A DNA stretch of 49,922 nt from Paenibacillus sp. Soil787 (GTDB lineage Bacteria; Bacillota; Bacilli; Paenibacillales; NBRC-103111). The translations under genes were made by a program, and so were the position numbers. Of this stretch, positions 16,146 through 25,513 are shown in pieces. The DNA lies in the NCBI RefSeq assembly GCF_001429545.1, contig NZ_LMSP01000044.1:410031-459952 (forward strand), written 5' to 3'. How positions within the stretch are numbered: position 1 is the first letter of the stretch; every line of letters starts with the position of its first letter. The notes beneath the pieces are model-generated. The model did no database searches. It saw only the letters and a program-made list of their open reading frames with translations, and was not told where the DNA came from.

Positions 16146-17927
16146 ATGTTTTTTTCATTGAGGAGCCGTCTGATGGCTGTTTTCTCTATTTTGCTAATCC
16201 TCCCTTTTGCCGCACTTGCTTATATTCTTAGTGAGGAAGCGACGAAAACGATTAAAGCTTCGATTGAATCTTCAACCGCTCAAACCATCGAACAATTTGC
16301 TTCGCATGTCGTGACTCTGCTTACTCAAGTTGAAGATACGGGCAATCAGGTCGTGAGCAGCCGAACGACGCAGGAATGGCTAACGGTTCATTTGAATCCC
16401 GATAATACGATTCAGGAGCGAGTGCTTACGAAGCAGAGATTACGGGAGTATTTTTCTTCGTACGCAGTTAACAACTCTAACGGCATTTCGATCAGCGCTT
16501 TTGCCGAGGATGCCGGTGGATTGTGGACGCAAGATAGAACCTATAGAAATAGCAAATGGTTTACTGCATTTATAACAGAGGGCAAGCGCTGGACGACAGC
16601 GCATAAAGATATCGATCAGTCGGACGAATTCATGAGAGCAAGATCGATTAACAGCTTCCTTTTTCCACTGGTACAACTGCAATCGTTAAAGAATGTCGGG
16701 TTCATTAAAGTCAATTACCCCACAACCTTGCTTCGAAATGCGATTGAGAAGATTCGGGTCGGGAAGACGGGGAAAGTCATTTTGCTAACGAGTGAAGGCA
16801 ATAGTGTGCTGGATCAAAATATGTCAGAGGATCGGGACATACTAAGGAGTGGTCTAGAGCAAATCGATAAACGATTCGAGGGGGAGATTAGCGGGATTTT
16901 CCCTATTGAGGATAAAGGGAGTACGAATCTGCTTTTTTTCCGCAAATTGCCTGCTCAAAATTGGACCATCGTAGGCACCGTTCCCGAAGGAGAATTGTAT
17001 GAGAAGATCACTCATATCAGGCAAACGATGCTTTTGGTTACTGTCCTTTTGCTTATTCTCGCCATGCTGACAGCCTTTTGGTTGTCCGCAGGTATTACCA
17101 AACCGCTTAGTGTGATGGGGAAAGCGATGAAGCATGTACAGCGCGGCGAATTTAATCAGGCTCTGCATGTGATGCCGAAAGTCCGGGAAGGGCATAGTGA
17201 AGTGGACTATGTGACCGGAGTTTTTGAGCAAATGACGCATAGGTTGAGATATTTGATCGAAACCGAATTCGAAACGAATTTACGCCGAAAAAATGCCGAA
17301 TATAAGGCGCTGCTGCTGCAAATTAACCCGCATTTTTATAATAATACGCTTGAAATCATTAGCGGTCTGGCGGCTATGAAGCGGGAAGACCTGGTCATGG
17401 ACGCCACCGAGGCATTAGGTAAAATGATGAGGTATTCGCTGAACTTGAACAGTGATTTGGTTCGAGTAGCCGAGGAAATGAACTATATTCGTGATTATCT
17501 GTTCATTCTCCATTTGAGACATGAAGCTCGGTTACAAGTCGTCATAGAGGAAGATACCGAGGCTAAGGATTTCATGATTGCCAAGTTTATTATTCAGCCT
17601 CTGGTGGAAAATGCCGTGAAGTATAGTCTGGAGAAGGACGGCGTCGCACAGGTTACGCTGCGCACACAGGTGTTAGACGATAGATTGTTGATCTGTGTCA
17701 AAGATAATGGAATCGGCATGTCTCCCGAGTTGGTTCAAGATTTACTGGCTGAGATTAAGACGGGTGATTCTATTGCGATTCTAAGCAGCGAGGGGCAAAG
17801 CATCGGACTTCGCAATGTTTTATCACGATGTAGGTTGAATTATGGGGAGCATTTTCACTTAGGCTTACATTCCAGGTTGGGCGAGGGGACGGAAATGACC
17901 TTGTACCTCCCTCTGCTAAGGAGCTGA
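16146..17927 (+). CDS. YesM-type sensor histidine kinase
   Basis: 593 residues. A membrane segment lies at about 8-28, an extracellular Cache-like sensor domain at about 30-290, and a second membrane segment (LLVTVLLLILAMLTAFWL) near 300-318. HAMP follows, then the His_kinase domain with phospho-acceptor H396 in INPHFYNNTLE, and a HATPase domain with N-box QPLVENAVKYSL and G-box DNGIGM. The usual PHFLYNTLE is PHFYNNTLE here, a substitution, not a loss of the histidine. It probably senses extracellular fructan fragments or the loaded binding protein and phosphorylates the regulator whose gene starts 8 bases after its stop. Confidence 0.9.
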   Translation: MFFSLRSRLMAVFSILLILPFAALAYILSEEATKTIKASIESSTAQTIEQFASHVVTLLTQVEDTGNQVVSSRTTQEWLTVHLNPDNTIQERVLTKQRLREYFSSYAVNNSNGISISAFAEDAGGLWTQDRTYRNSKWFTAFITEGKRWTTAHKDIDQSDEFMRARSINSFLFPLVQLQSLKNVGFIKVNYPTTLLRNAIEKIRVGKTGKVILLTSEGNSVLDQNMSEDRDILRSGLEQIDKRFEGEISGIFPIEDKGSTNLLFFRKLPAQNWTIVGTVPEGELYEKITHIRQTMLLVTVLLLILAMLTAFWLSAGITKPLSVMGKAMKHVQRGEFNQALHVMPKVREGHSEVDYVTGVFEQMTHRLRYLIETEFETNLRRKNAEYKALLLQINPHFYNNTLEIISGLAAMKREDLVMDATEALGKMMRYSLNLNSDLVRVAEEMNYIRDYLFILHLRHEARLQVVIEEDTEAKDFMIAKFIIQPLVENAVKYSLEKDGVAQVTLRTQVLDDRLLICVKDNGIGMSPELVQDLLAEIKTGDSIAILSSEGQSIGLRNVLSRCRLNYGEHFHLGLHSRLGEGTEMTLYLPLLRS

Positions 17928-17935
17928 CGACATAA

Positions 17936-19555
17936 ATGTACAGAATCATGCTGATTGATGACGAAGTCGGCGTACGGAACAGTATTAAAGCCAAAATCGA
18001 TTGGAAATCCGCCGGATTTGAAATTGAATTAGAAGCAGCTAATGGGCTGGAGGCTATGCAGCTTCTTAGTGAGCAGCCGCTGCCCGATGTTGTGATTACG
18101 GATGTCCGAATGCCGAAAATGGACGGTATTGCGTTTATCAAAGCTAGTAAAGAGAAGTTCCCCCATCTTCGGATCATCGTGCTTTCGGGTTACTCGGATT
18201 TTGAATATATGAAGGCTGCCATTCAGTTGGGTGTGAAAGATTATTTGTTAAAGCCTGTCGTACGCAGCGAATTAACGGCACTCCTTGCCAAATTATCCGA
18301 AGAATTGGAAGATGACCGTAATCGAATACGCGAACAAGACCAAGAGGAAATGAAGAATCATCAACAGCTTCAGCTCATGCAGGAGCAATTAATTTGGCAG
18401 TTGGTGAAGGATGAATGGTTTAGTGTATCAACCGTGAAAGAACGGATGCAGCAATTACAGCTGTCTTCATTGACTATAGAGGATGTGCATGCGCAGTTTG
18501 TGACGGTGGAGATGAGAATTCCGCAAGGACGGTTGGACGACTGGAGTGAACGGAAAGACTTGCTTTACCTGGCATTCCAGATGATTTGCCGGGAGTCTGC
18601 TGAGAATTGGGAGCAGGTGTATCCCTTTTATCCTATTAGTCATCCTGCGATGATGCATTTTCTGATCCTTATTCAAGATCCTGTGCAGCATAGTCGTTTC
18701 ATGGAGGGCTTCGCTAGCAAGCTCAAGCGGAATATCAAAAGCTACCTGAGAGTAGAGAGTGTTCTTGGCATTGGTGAGCCTATCAGCGGACTCAGGCAGT
18801 TGAAGGATGGTTATGCATCGAGCATGCTGGCCTGGAGCCAAGGCACGATCCAATCAGACAAGGCTGAACCAAACCGAAATATGCTGGCATTGACACATGC
18901 TTTTTCGCCGGAAGTAGAGCGCAAGCTGATGCAAACCATTGAAAATCTGGATATGCCTGCATTTACTAAGCAGCTGCAACTCATTTTCTCCGCCGATCGA
19001 GACACGCCGATGTTTGTATTTACTTTTTTGACACTTCGGATTATTTTGCTGTTCAATGCGATTGCCAAGAAGTTCGAACTCGGTGATGCATCGCTGCAAA
19101 GCTATCTATGGAACTGTCAGATGACGGTGAGAGACTATTCCTCAAGGGAGCAAGTGTTGGAGCAGCTTCATGAAATGGCGCAATTGGTGATGAATGAAGT
19201 GAGGAAAACGAGATTCTCCAGCGGCCAACAGATGATTGAAGCGATTCGCAACTATGTGGATGAGAACTTTTCCTATGAGCTCACGTTGGCTTCCCTTGCG
19301 GATATGTTTCATCTCAATGAGACTTACTTATCCGGATTGTTTAAAACGAGCGTTGGCGTTACCTTTAGCGATTATGTCACGAAATTGCGTTTAAGTAAGG
19401 CCACGGTGCTGCTGGAAGAAAATGAACTGAAGCTTACGGATATTGCTACGCTAGTTGGCTACTCCAGTTCAAGTTACTTTAGCACCGCTTTTAAAAAGTA
19501 TTATGGTAAAGGACCGAAGGAGTATCGGGAAGAGCTACTAAATAGAAAAGTGTAG
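17936..19555 (+). CDS. YesN-type response regulator with AraC DNA-binding domain
   Basis: 539 residues. The receiver domain occupies about 1-120: MLIDDE acidic pair, phospho-acceptor D56 in VVITDVRMPKMDG, and K107 region YLLKPV. A helical linker of about 250 residues follows, with a second globular part, and the C-terminal AraC helix-turn-helix pair (about 435-535): LASLADMFHLNETYLSGLFK, GVTFSDYVTKLRL and DIATLVGYSSSSYFSTAFKK. It should activate the transport and hydrolase genes downstream on phosphorylation by the adjacent kinase. It ends at a strong terminator. Confidence 0.92.
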   Translation: MYRIMLIDDEVGVRNSIKAKIDWKSAGFEIELEAANGLEAMQLLSEQPLPDVVITDVRMPKMDGIAFIKASKEKFPHLRIIVLSGYSDFEYMKAAIQLGVKDYLLKPVVRSELTALLAKLSEELEDDRNRIREQDQEEMKNHQQLQLMQEQLIWQLVKDEWFSVSTVKERMQQLQLSSLTIEDVHAQFVTVEMRIPQGRLDDWSERKDLLYLAFQMICRESAENWEQVYPFYPISHPAMMHFLILIQDPVQHSRFMEGFASKLKRNIKSYLRVESVLGIGEPISGLRQLKDGYASSMLAWSQGTIQSDKAEPNRNMLALTHAFSPEVERKLMQTIENLDMPAFTKQLQLIFSADRDTPMFVFTFLTLRIILLFNAIAKKFELGDASLQSYLWNCQMTVRDYSSREQVLEQLHEMAQLVMNEVRKTRFSSGQQMIEAIRNYVDENFSYELTLASLADMFHLNETYLSGLFKTSVGVTFSDYVTKLRLSKATVLLEENELKLTDIATLVGYSSSSYFSTAFKKYYGKGPKEYREELLNRKV

Positions 19556-19580
19556 CAGCTCACAGATGCTGATTTGAAAT

Positions 19581-19625
19581 AGGGCTGTTCCAAAAGGTCT
19601 ATTGACCTTGAGGAGCAGCCCTTTA
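19581..19625 (+). terminator. Terminator after the response regulator
   Basis: AGGGCTGTTCC (19581-19591) pairs with GGAGCAGCCCT (19612-19622), with an inner AAGGTC/GACCTT stem, then TTT. Confidence 0.75.
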
Positions 19626-19650
19626 TTCGTTTATTGCTTGTGGGAGAGAT

Positions 19651-19775
19651 AGCTATTTGGAGAAATAAGAGTCTTCAAGAGCTTCTATTTGCGGAGAAAG
19701 TGGCTAAATGAGAGGGATAAGAGCCTTTGGAGGCTCTTATTTGTCGTTGATAGGGTGGGAAATTAGCTATTTGGA
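19651..19775. repeat. Degenerate local repeats and hairpin upstream of the first GH32 gene
   Basis: AGCTATTTGGA occurs at 19651-19661 and again at 19765-19775. Between them lies the hairpin ATAAGAGCC (19717-19725) and GGCTCTTAT (19732-19740) with TTTG after it. Related wording (AGAGCTTCTATTTGCGGA, AAGAGTCTT) suggests two to three decayed copies of one short module. The rest of 19556-19893 has no gene. Confidence 0.45.
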
Positions 19776-19893
19776 AGTGATTTAATGCAAATAAAATTAA
19801 AAGGCAACTCCCGATGATTTTGAAATCTTTCTTCGTGCGGACTCGGTACAATAACCATACAGAAAATGATGGCGACATGCACAAGGAGGAAGT

Positions 19894-21741
19894 ATGCGGA
19901 AGAAATTAGGGTTATGGGCGGTTGGTGCTGTCGCGGTCGTACTTCTAGGATTAGGGGTGGCGGTTCTGGTTAAATGGGATGGCAGATCATCGGACACAGC
20001 AGAAAGCTCAGCTTTTTCGTATGCGAGTGATCCGAATTATTATACAGAAAAGTTCCGACCGCAGTATCACTTATCATCGGAATCCGGCAATATGAGTGAT
20101 CCGAACGGGATGGTCTATTTCGAAGGTGAGTATCACCAATTTTTCCAAAATAGCGGTCAATGGGGACATGCGGTAAGTAAGGATCTGACCCACTGGGAGC
20201 ATCTCCCTGTAGCTTTGGCTCGGGATTCTCTAGGTGAGATTTGGTCTGGGAGCGCTGTGGTAGATAGCAAGGATACGAGCGGGTTTTTTGACGGCAAAGC
20301 GGGCTTGGTCGCGATTTTTACCCATTTCAAAGGCGGCGTTCAGTCGCAAAGCATTGCCTACAGTTCAGATAAAGGCCGGACATGGACCAAATATGAAGGA
20401 AACCCGGTGATTCCCAATCCGGGCTTGAAGGATTTTCGAGATCCGAAGGTCATCTGGCATGCGCCTACCCATTCTTGGGTGATGGTAGTGTCTGTGGATA
20501 ACCGTGTTCGTTTCTATTCATCGCCCGACCTGAAATCGTGGGAAATGAAAAGCGAATTCGGAAGCGATCAAGGCTCGCACGCGGCTGTATGGGAATGTCC
20601 GGACTTGTTCGAGCTGCCGGTCGAAGGCTCCAAAGCGAAGAAGTGGGTGCTAGCGGTAAGTATCGGCAGCAACGATACGACCAAGGGTTCCACTGCGCAA
20701 TACTTCGTCGGTACGTTCGACGGGCTAACGTTCAAGAATGATAATAAGCCCTCTGACGTGCTTTGGACGGATTATGGCAAAGATTTCTATGCCGCTGTGT
20801 CCTATTCGGATATTCCGGCCAAAGATGGACGCCGCATCTGGCTCAGTTGGATGTCGAATTGGCGTTATCCGTTCGCGATGCCGACGGGCAGTTGGAAGGG
20901 GAACATGTCCATCCCTCGCGAGCTTAGGTTGAGGAATATTCCTGATCAAGGCTTGCGGCTGATTCAGGAGCCGATTAAGGAACTTCAGATTTTACGAGGT
21001 AAGGAAGTTATTCTGCCCAAACAGGCGCTATCTGCAGGGCATAATCCGTTCGGTGCCATCAAAGGAACATCTTATGAGTTGGTTACGGAACTATCCGTTC
21101 AGCCGAATGCAAAATTGGCGTTCAAGCTTAGAAAAGGAAGCGGCCAAGAAACGAGCGTCAGTTACGATGCCAAATTGGAGCAGCTGACGGTAGATCGAAC
21201 ACACTCCGGCATCACCTCGTTCGAGAAGGGCTTCGCAGAGAAAGTTTCAGCGCCGCTGAAGCTGAAGGACGGCAAGCTCAAGCTCCGATTTTTCGTAGAT
21301 GAATCTAGTCTTGAGGTATTTGGGAACGATGGCGAGGTTGTCGTCTCTAACCTGATATTCCCTGATCCGACGAGTAACCGATTAGAGTTAACTGCCTTGG
21401 AAAGCAGCGTAACGCTAGACAATGCTCATTTTTATCCGATGCAAACGGTATGGCGGAATGAGGATGTGAATGCCGTAAAGCTTCAACGGATTGTGCTAAG
21501 TAAGAGCACGCTCGATGTGGCAGTGAATGGCAGTCAGCAGGTCGAAGCTTCGGTCATTCCATTAAGCGCTCCGCAGCTGTTGAAATGGCAGTCCAGCAGT
21601 GATGCGATTGCAACGGTTACAGCGGTTGACGGAGGAGCTATGGTGAAGGGCGTTCAGGCCGGACAGGCGGAGATCAAGGCGATCAGCCCAGACGGCGGCG
21701 TGGTTTCGAGCTTCAAAGTTTTTGTCTACGACGGAAAATAA
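19894..21741 (+). CDS. Secreted GH32 fructan hydrolase with C-terminal Big2 domain
   Basis: 615 residues, ATG behind AAGGAGG. An N-terminal hydrophobic segment (about 5-26) is a signal peptide or anchor. The GH32 five-bladed propeller runs about 55-380: nucleophile D69 in MSDPNG, transition-state D183 in RDPKV and acid/base E234 in WECPDL. The GH32 C-terminal beta-sandwich (about 390-530, with VDESSLEVFGNDG) follows, then a Big2-like domain (about 530-615, IVLSKSTLDVAVNGSQQVEA). It should release fructose from levan, inulin or sucrose outside the cell. The usual WMNDPNG asparagine is serine here. It precedes the permease genes by 24 bases, so likely one operon. Confidence 0.92.
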   Translation: MRKKLGLWAVGAVAVVLLGLGVAVLVKWDGRSSDTAESSAFSYASDPNYYTEKFRPQYHLSSESGNMSDPNGMVYFEGEYHQFFQNSGQWGHAVSKDLTHWEHLPVALARDSLGEIWSGSAVVDSKDTSGFFDGKAGLVAIFTHFKGGVQSQSIAYSSDKGRTWTKYEGNPVIPNPGLKDFRDPKVIWHAPTHSWVMVVSVDNRVRFYSSPDLKSWEMKSEFGSDQGSHAAVWECPDLFELPVEGSKAKKWVLAVSIGSNDTTKGSTAQYFVGTFDGLTFKNDNKPSDVLWTDYGKDFYAAVSYSDIPAKDGRRIWLSWMSNWRYPFAMPTGSWKGNMSIPRELRLRNIPDQGLRLIQEPIKELQILRGKEVILPKQALSAGHNPFGAIKGTSYELVTELSVQPNAKLAFKLRKGSGQETSVSYDAKLEQLTVDRTHSGITSFEKGFAEKVSAPLKLKDGKLKLRFFVDESSLEVFGNDGEVVVSNLIFPDPTSNRLELTALESSVTLDNAHFYPMQTVWRNEDVNAVKLQRIVLSKSTLDVAVNGSQQVEASVIPLSAPQLLKWQSSSDAIATVTAVDGGAMVKGVQAGQAEIKAISPDGGVVSSFKVFVYDGK

Positions 21742-21765
21742 AGAAGTGGAATGGAGAGATAGACC

Positions 21766-22683
21766 ATGGATACAGCGATACAAACAGCGGTAGAAACCAA
21801 AATAAAATCGCGAAGCTTCCGAAAGCATGAGCAAGCAACCGCATTCTGGTTTATTTTCCCGGCGATAGCCTTATTGCTTGTCTTCGTGTTCTACCCAATG
21901 CTGCAAGCTTTCATCATCAGCTTTAAAAACTACTCGCTAGTTGGCGCGGGCGATGTATTTGTCGGAATGGATAATTATGTTCATTTGATGAAGGATCGCG
22001 CCTTTTTTAACAGTCTGAAGCATTCGTTTTATTTTGCTATTATCGTGATTCCGATTCAAACGAGCATTGCTCTGGGGCTAGCGTTATTGATCCAGAAGAA
22101 AACAGCGGCGGCAGGTCTGTTCCGAACGCTTTATTTTATCCCGGTTATTATTTCGACAGCCGTGGCTGCAACGGTTTTTAAGCTGATTTACAACAAAGAG
22201 TTTGGGCTTTTGAATAGTGTTCTCAAGGCGCTGCACCTGCCGGTTACAAGCTTTCTATCTGATCCGGACACGGCGATGAATGGCATTATTGTGCTCGGGA
22301 TCTGGAAAGGCGCCGGATTTTTCATGATCATCTTCCTTGCAGGCCTGAACAATATTTCCCCTGATCTGTACGAAGCTGCCAGGGTGGATGGCGCATCTAG
22401 GATTCAGCAGTTTTTCAAAATTACGCTCCCACTATTGAACCGGACTATGGCCTTCGTTGTTATTATGACCACGATAGATGCTATCAAGCTGTCAGGGCTC
22501 GTATTCGTATTGACAAATGGAGGACCTAACAGCTCGACGGAGACGGTTGTTTTCTATATATATAAGCAGGCTTTCACGCAAATGAGAATGGGGTATGCGA
22601 CAGCGGCGGCTTTTGTGCTCTTTGCGATCGTGCTAGCCATTTCACTTATCCAAATGAAGCTATTTAACAAAGATGCTGATTAA
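21766..22683 (+). CDS. Sugar ABC transporter permease 1, CUT1 type
   Basis: 305 residues, ATG behind GGAGAG. Six membrane segments, and the EAA loop EAARVDGASRIQQFFKITLP that contacts the ATPase. It resembles MsmF/LplB-type permeases. With the partner permease and the binding protein at 14676 it forms the importer for oligofructans. No ATPase gene is present in the window; a shared MsmX-like ATPase encoded elsewhere is usual for this class in Firmicutes. Confidence 0.92.
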   Translation: MDTAIQTAVETKIKSRSFRKHEQATAFWFIFPAIALLLVFVFYPMLQAFIISFKNYSLVGAGDVFVGMDNYVHLMKDRAFFNSLKHSFYFAIIVIPIQTSIALGLALLIQKKTAAAGLFRTLYFIPVIISTAVAATVFKLIYNKEFGLLNSVLKALHLPVTSFLSDPDTAMNGIIVLGIWKGAGFFMIIFLAGLNNISPDLYEAARVDGASRIQQFFKITLPLLNRTMAFVVIMTTIDAIKLSGLVFVLTNGGPNSSTETVVFYIYKQAFTQMRMGYATAAAFVLFAIVLAISLIQMKLFNKDAD

Positions 22684-22702
22684 AAGAAGAGGGGAAATCG
22701 CT

Positions 22703-23539
22703 ATGAAGAGGATAACCAACATCGTAAGATTGATCATCATGATTGTGATCGCTCTGATTTCTGTCGCTCCGATCCTATGGATGGTCGCCGGTTCATTTCG
22801 TCCGTACCAGGAGCTTTTTAAATATACGTCTCTGAATATTCATTTGCTGATACCAGTGGAATGGACGGGACGTAATTTTCATAATGTCATTTTCAATGCG
22901 CGCAATCCGTTTCTTCGTTATATCTGGAATACTTTGTTCGTGGCTTCGATCGTAACGGCGCTAGTGCTTATCATTAACTCGATGGCGGCCTTTGCGTTTG
23001 CTAAACTCAAGTTTCGTTTAAAAACGGTCGTTTTCGCTCTGTTTATGTCCGCGATGATTATACCGGGTGAAGTTACGCTCGTGCCCAACTACTTGCTCAT
23101 GCATGATCTGGGTTGGCTTAATTCTTATAAAGCGCTGATCGTACCTTCGATGTTGTCCGTGTTTGGCATCTTTATGCTTCGGCAATTCTTCGCAGAGGTT
23201 CCGAACGAAATGATGGAAGCGGCACGTATAGATGGAGCTAGCTTACCACGCACATTCGTATCCATCATGCTTCCGGCTGCTGTTCCCGCATTGATTACCC
23301 TCGGGCTGATGACGTTCCTGGGCAACTGGGATTCCTATCTCTGGCCGCTCATTGTCATCAATGATCAGAAAATGCAAATGATCCAAGTAGGTATTTCCAC
23401 GTTTTCCTCTAACGAAGGGACGGATTGGTCCAAAGTATTAGCGGCGAACACACTTTCGACAGTGCCGATTCTGCTGCTGTTCTTGTTCTTGCAGCGTTAC
23501 TATATCCAGGGTATCACGATGTCAGGTATAAAGGGTTGA
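22703..23539 (+). CDS. Sugar ABC transporter permease 2, CUT1 type
   Basis: 278 residues from the ATG at 22703, 8 bases after AGAGGGG; a longer frame starting inside the previous gene (22673) lacks such a site. Six membrane segments and the EAA loop EAARIDGASLPRTFVSIMLP, typical of MsmG/LplC-type permeases. It is the second membrane subunit of the importer and lies 19 bases after permease 1. Confidence 0.9.
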   Translation: MKRITNIVRLIIMIVIALISVAPILWMVAGSFRPYQELFKYTSLNIHLLIPVEWTGRNFHNVIFNARNPFLRYIWNTLFVASIVTALVLIINSMAAFAFAKLKFRLKTVVFALFMSAMIIPGEVTLVPNYLLMHDLGWLNSYKALIVPSMLSVFGIFMLRQFFAEVPNEMMEAARIDGASLPRTFVSIMLPAAVPALITLGLMTFLGNWDSYLWPLIVINDQKMQMIQVGISTFSSNEGTDWSKVLAANTLSTVPILLLFLFLQRYYIQGITMSGIKG

Positions 23540-23577
23540 GCAAAAAACTTGCATATTGGCAAGAAAGGAAATTTAAG

Positions 23578-23877
23578 ATGAACTATGATGCAGTTGCGCT
23601 AGGGGAGTACTTAATTGATTTTTACACCTCAAGGGCTATCAAACGCCGGACAGCCTGTGTTTGAGCGCAATCCGGGAGGAGCTCGTGAACGTTGTTGCCG
23701 CTATGGCTAAGCTCGGCATGAAGACCGGGTTCATTGGGAAGGTGGGAAATGATCCTTTTGGTAGGTATTTACGGGAATGCAGCGGGTGCTTTAGCGACGA
23801 CTCGAAAAGGTGCCATTCCTTCCCTAGGAACAATAGAAGAGATTCATACGTTAATGCAAACAGAAAATGTGTATTAA
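23578..23877 (+). pseudogene. Internally deleted fructokinase (PfkB family)
   Basis: The start is intact (AGAAAGGAA, then ATG, MNYDAVALGEYLIDF). The reading frame shifts early, then continues with the PfkB N-terminal pattern NVVAAMAKLGMKTGFIGKVG and NDPFGRYLRE. At about 23765-23785 it jumps directly to a fructokinase C-terminus, YGNAAGALATTRKGAIPSLG, then TIEEIHTLMQTENVY and stop. About 220 residues, including the ATP-binding and catalytic GAGD region, are missing. The deletion and frameshift mean no active kinase. It lies where an intact fructokinase would complete the fructan pathway, between permease and sucrose-6-phosphate hydrolase genes. Confidence 0.8.
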
Positions 23878-23903
23878 AAGATAATGAGTGAGGGTGAGAT
23901 AGG

Positions 23904-25409
23904 ATGATTCATCAGGGTGACAAGGAACAGAATAAGATTCACGAAGAAAGAGTAGTACTAGCCAATACCACGTTAGCGCAATCTTCAGTTCTCGTGGCAG
24001 AGGACAACTTCAGGCTTAATTATCATTTGATGCCTCCAGCGGGATGGATGAATGATCCGAATGGCCTGATTTATTTTAACGATGAATATCATGTGTTTTA
24101 TCAGCATTATCCCTATGAGCCCAAATGGGGACCGATGCACTGGGGACATGCTAAAAGTAAAGACTTGGTGAACTGGGAGCATCTGCCCGTAGCGTTGGCA
24201 CCATCGGAAATTTACGATATGGGAGAAACCGGTGGATACGGTTGCTGGTCGGGCAGTGCTGTGGACAATAATGGTGTGCTGACGTTGATCTACACGGGGC
24301 ATGTCGATGGACGCACACCGTCTGAGGTTCAGTGCATTGCCACAAGTACGGATGGGGTTAACTTCAATAAAGCAGCGGTTAACCCGGTTATTGCTGGTGC
24401 GCCAGAGGAAGGCGGCTTCGGATTTCGGGACCCGAAGGTTTGGCAGCATGATGGTGTATGGTACATGGTTATTGGTTACGGGAAAGACGGCCTGGGCAAA
24501 GCGCTGCTGTATAAGTCTTCGGATCTGCGTGATTGGAGCTATATCGGGGTCGCAGCTGAAGGCGATGGCACGATGGGGGATATGTGGGAGTGTCCGGATT
24601 TGTTTCCACTAGGGAGTGGTGATGACCATGTGCTTGTCATTTCCCCTATGAATATGGGAACGACGAAGACGATGTATCTAACCGGCAAGCTTAGTTATGA
24701 TAGCGGCATATTCGATTACCGTTACGCAGAGCGGCTGGACTATGGCTTCGATTTCTATGCGCCGCAAACTTTCGTAGACGGACAAGGGAGGCGTATTCTC
24801 ATTGGCTGGATGAATATGTGGGGCGCTCAAATGCCGGAGCAAGAGCATGGCTGGATGGGGGCATTTACCCTGCCTCGCGAGCTTACACTTTCAGAGGACG
24901 GAACGCTGCGGATAGAGCCTGTGGAGGAATTGAAATCCATACGCGGGACTCATCACCGTGTCAGCAAACTATCCATCAGTGCAGATACGGAAGTACCTTT
25001 GGCAGAAATTCATGGGGATGCGCTTGAACTTATCGCCGTTTTTAACACGAATCAATTAGCTGGTGATGCTGAGTTCGGTTTGCTGCTTCGCTGTTCAGAG
25101 GATGGTTCCGAGAACACGGAAGTTAGCTATTCGGCTGTTGACCGTAAGCTTAGGGTGGATCGAAACCTATCTGGTACAGGCGAAGCGGGTGTGAGTGAAG
25201 TGGACCTGAATCCACTAGAGGATGGCCGCATTAAGCTGCAACTATTCATTGATCGCTCTTCTGTTGAGCTGTTTGCTAATAACGGGATGAAAACCGTAAC
25301 GAACCGCATTTACCCGAAACCTGACAGTCTGGGAATCAAGTTGTTTGCCAGGAATGGAGAAGCCTATCTAGAGAGCTTGGACGCTTGGAAGTTAACAACG
25401 GAAGGATAA
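23904..25409 (+). CDS. Intracellular GH32: sucrose-6-phosphate hydrolase/fructosidase
   Basis: 501 residues with no signal peptide, so cytoplasmic. The catalytic triad is complete: D51 in WMNDPNG, D176 in RDPKV and E229 in WECPDL, with the C-terminal beta-sandwich VELFANNGMKTV. It resembles SacA/ScrB enzymes, which cleave sucrose-6-phosphate or sucrose and short fructo-oligosaccharides. Because the locus imports by ABC transporter, unphosphorylated oligofructosides are the more likely substrates here. It follows the decayed fructokinase by 26 bases and ends before a weak hairpin at 25432-25450. Confidence 0.88.
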   Translation: MIHQGDKEQNKIHEERVVLANTTLAQSSVLVAEDNFRLNYHLMPPAGWMNDPNGLIYFNDEYHVFYQHYPYEPKWGPMHWGHAKSKDLVNWEHLPVALAPSEIYDMGETGGYGCWSGSAVDNNGVLTLIYTGHVDGRTPSEVQCIATSTDGVNFNKAAVNPVIAGAPEEGGFGFRDPKVWQHDGVWYMVIGYGKDGLGKALLYKSSDLRDWSYIGVAAEGDGTMGDMWECPDLFPLGSGDDHVLVISPMNMGTTKTMYLTGKLSYDSGIFDYRYAERLDYGFDFYAPQTFVDGQGRRILIGWMNMWGAQMPEQEHGWMGAFTLPRELTLSEDGTLRIEPVEELKSIRGTHHRVSKLSISADTEVPLAEIHGDALELIAVFNTNQLAGDAEFGLLLRCSEDGSENTEVSYSAVDRKLRVDRNLSGTGEAGVSEVDLNPLEDGRIKLQLFIDRSSVELFANNGMKTVTNRIYPKPDSLGIKLFARNGEAYLESLDAWKLTTEG

Positions 25410-25431
25410 GCAGGTCATCGATTGTAAGATT

Positions 25432-25450
25432 AGCGCGAGGAGGCGCTTTT
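25432..25450 (+). terminator. Weak terminator after the intracellular GH32 gene
   Basis: AGCGC (25432-25436) pairs with GCGCT (25443-25447) then TTTT. A short stem, so weak. Confidence 0.35.
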
Positions 25451-25463
25451 CTCATCCCTCAAC

Positions 25464-25477
25464 ATAAAGCGCTTATA
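25464..25477. promoter_or_regulatory. Candidate cre (CcpA) site upstream of the levanase gene
   Basis: ATAAAGCGCTTATA is a near-palindrome around AGCGCT that fits the core of the CcpA cre consensus (TGAAANCGNTTTCA-like) only partly; outer TG and CA are replaced. It lies 37 bases before the levanase start codon, a position compatible with catabolite repression. Confidence 0.4.
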
Positions 25478-25513
25478 TTTAATGTGGATATGAAAATTTG
25501 GAGATGAGCATGC

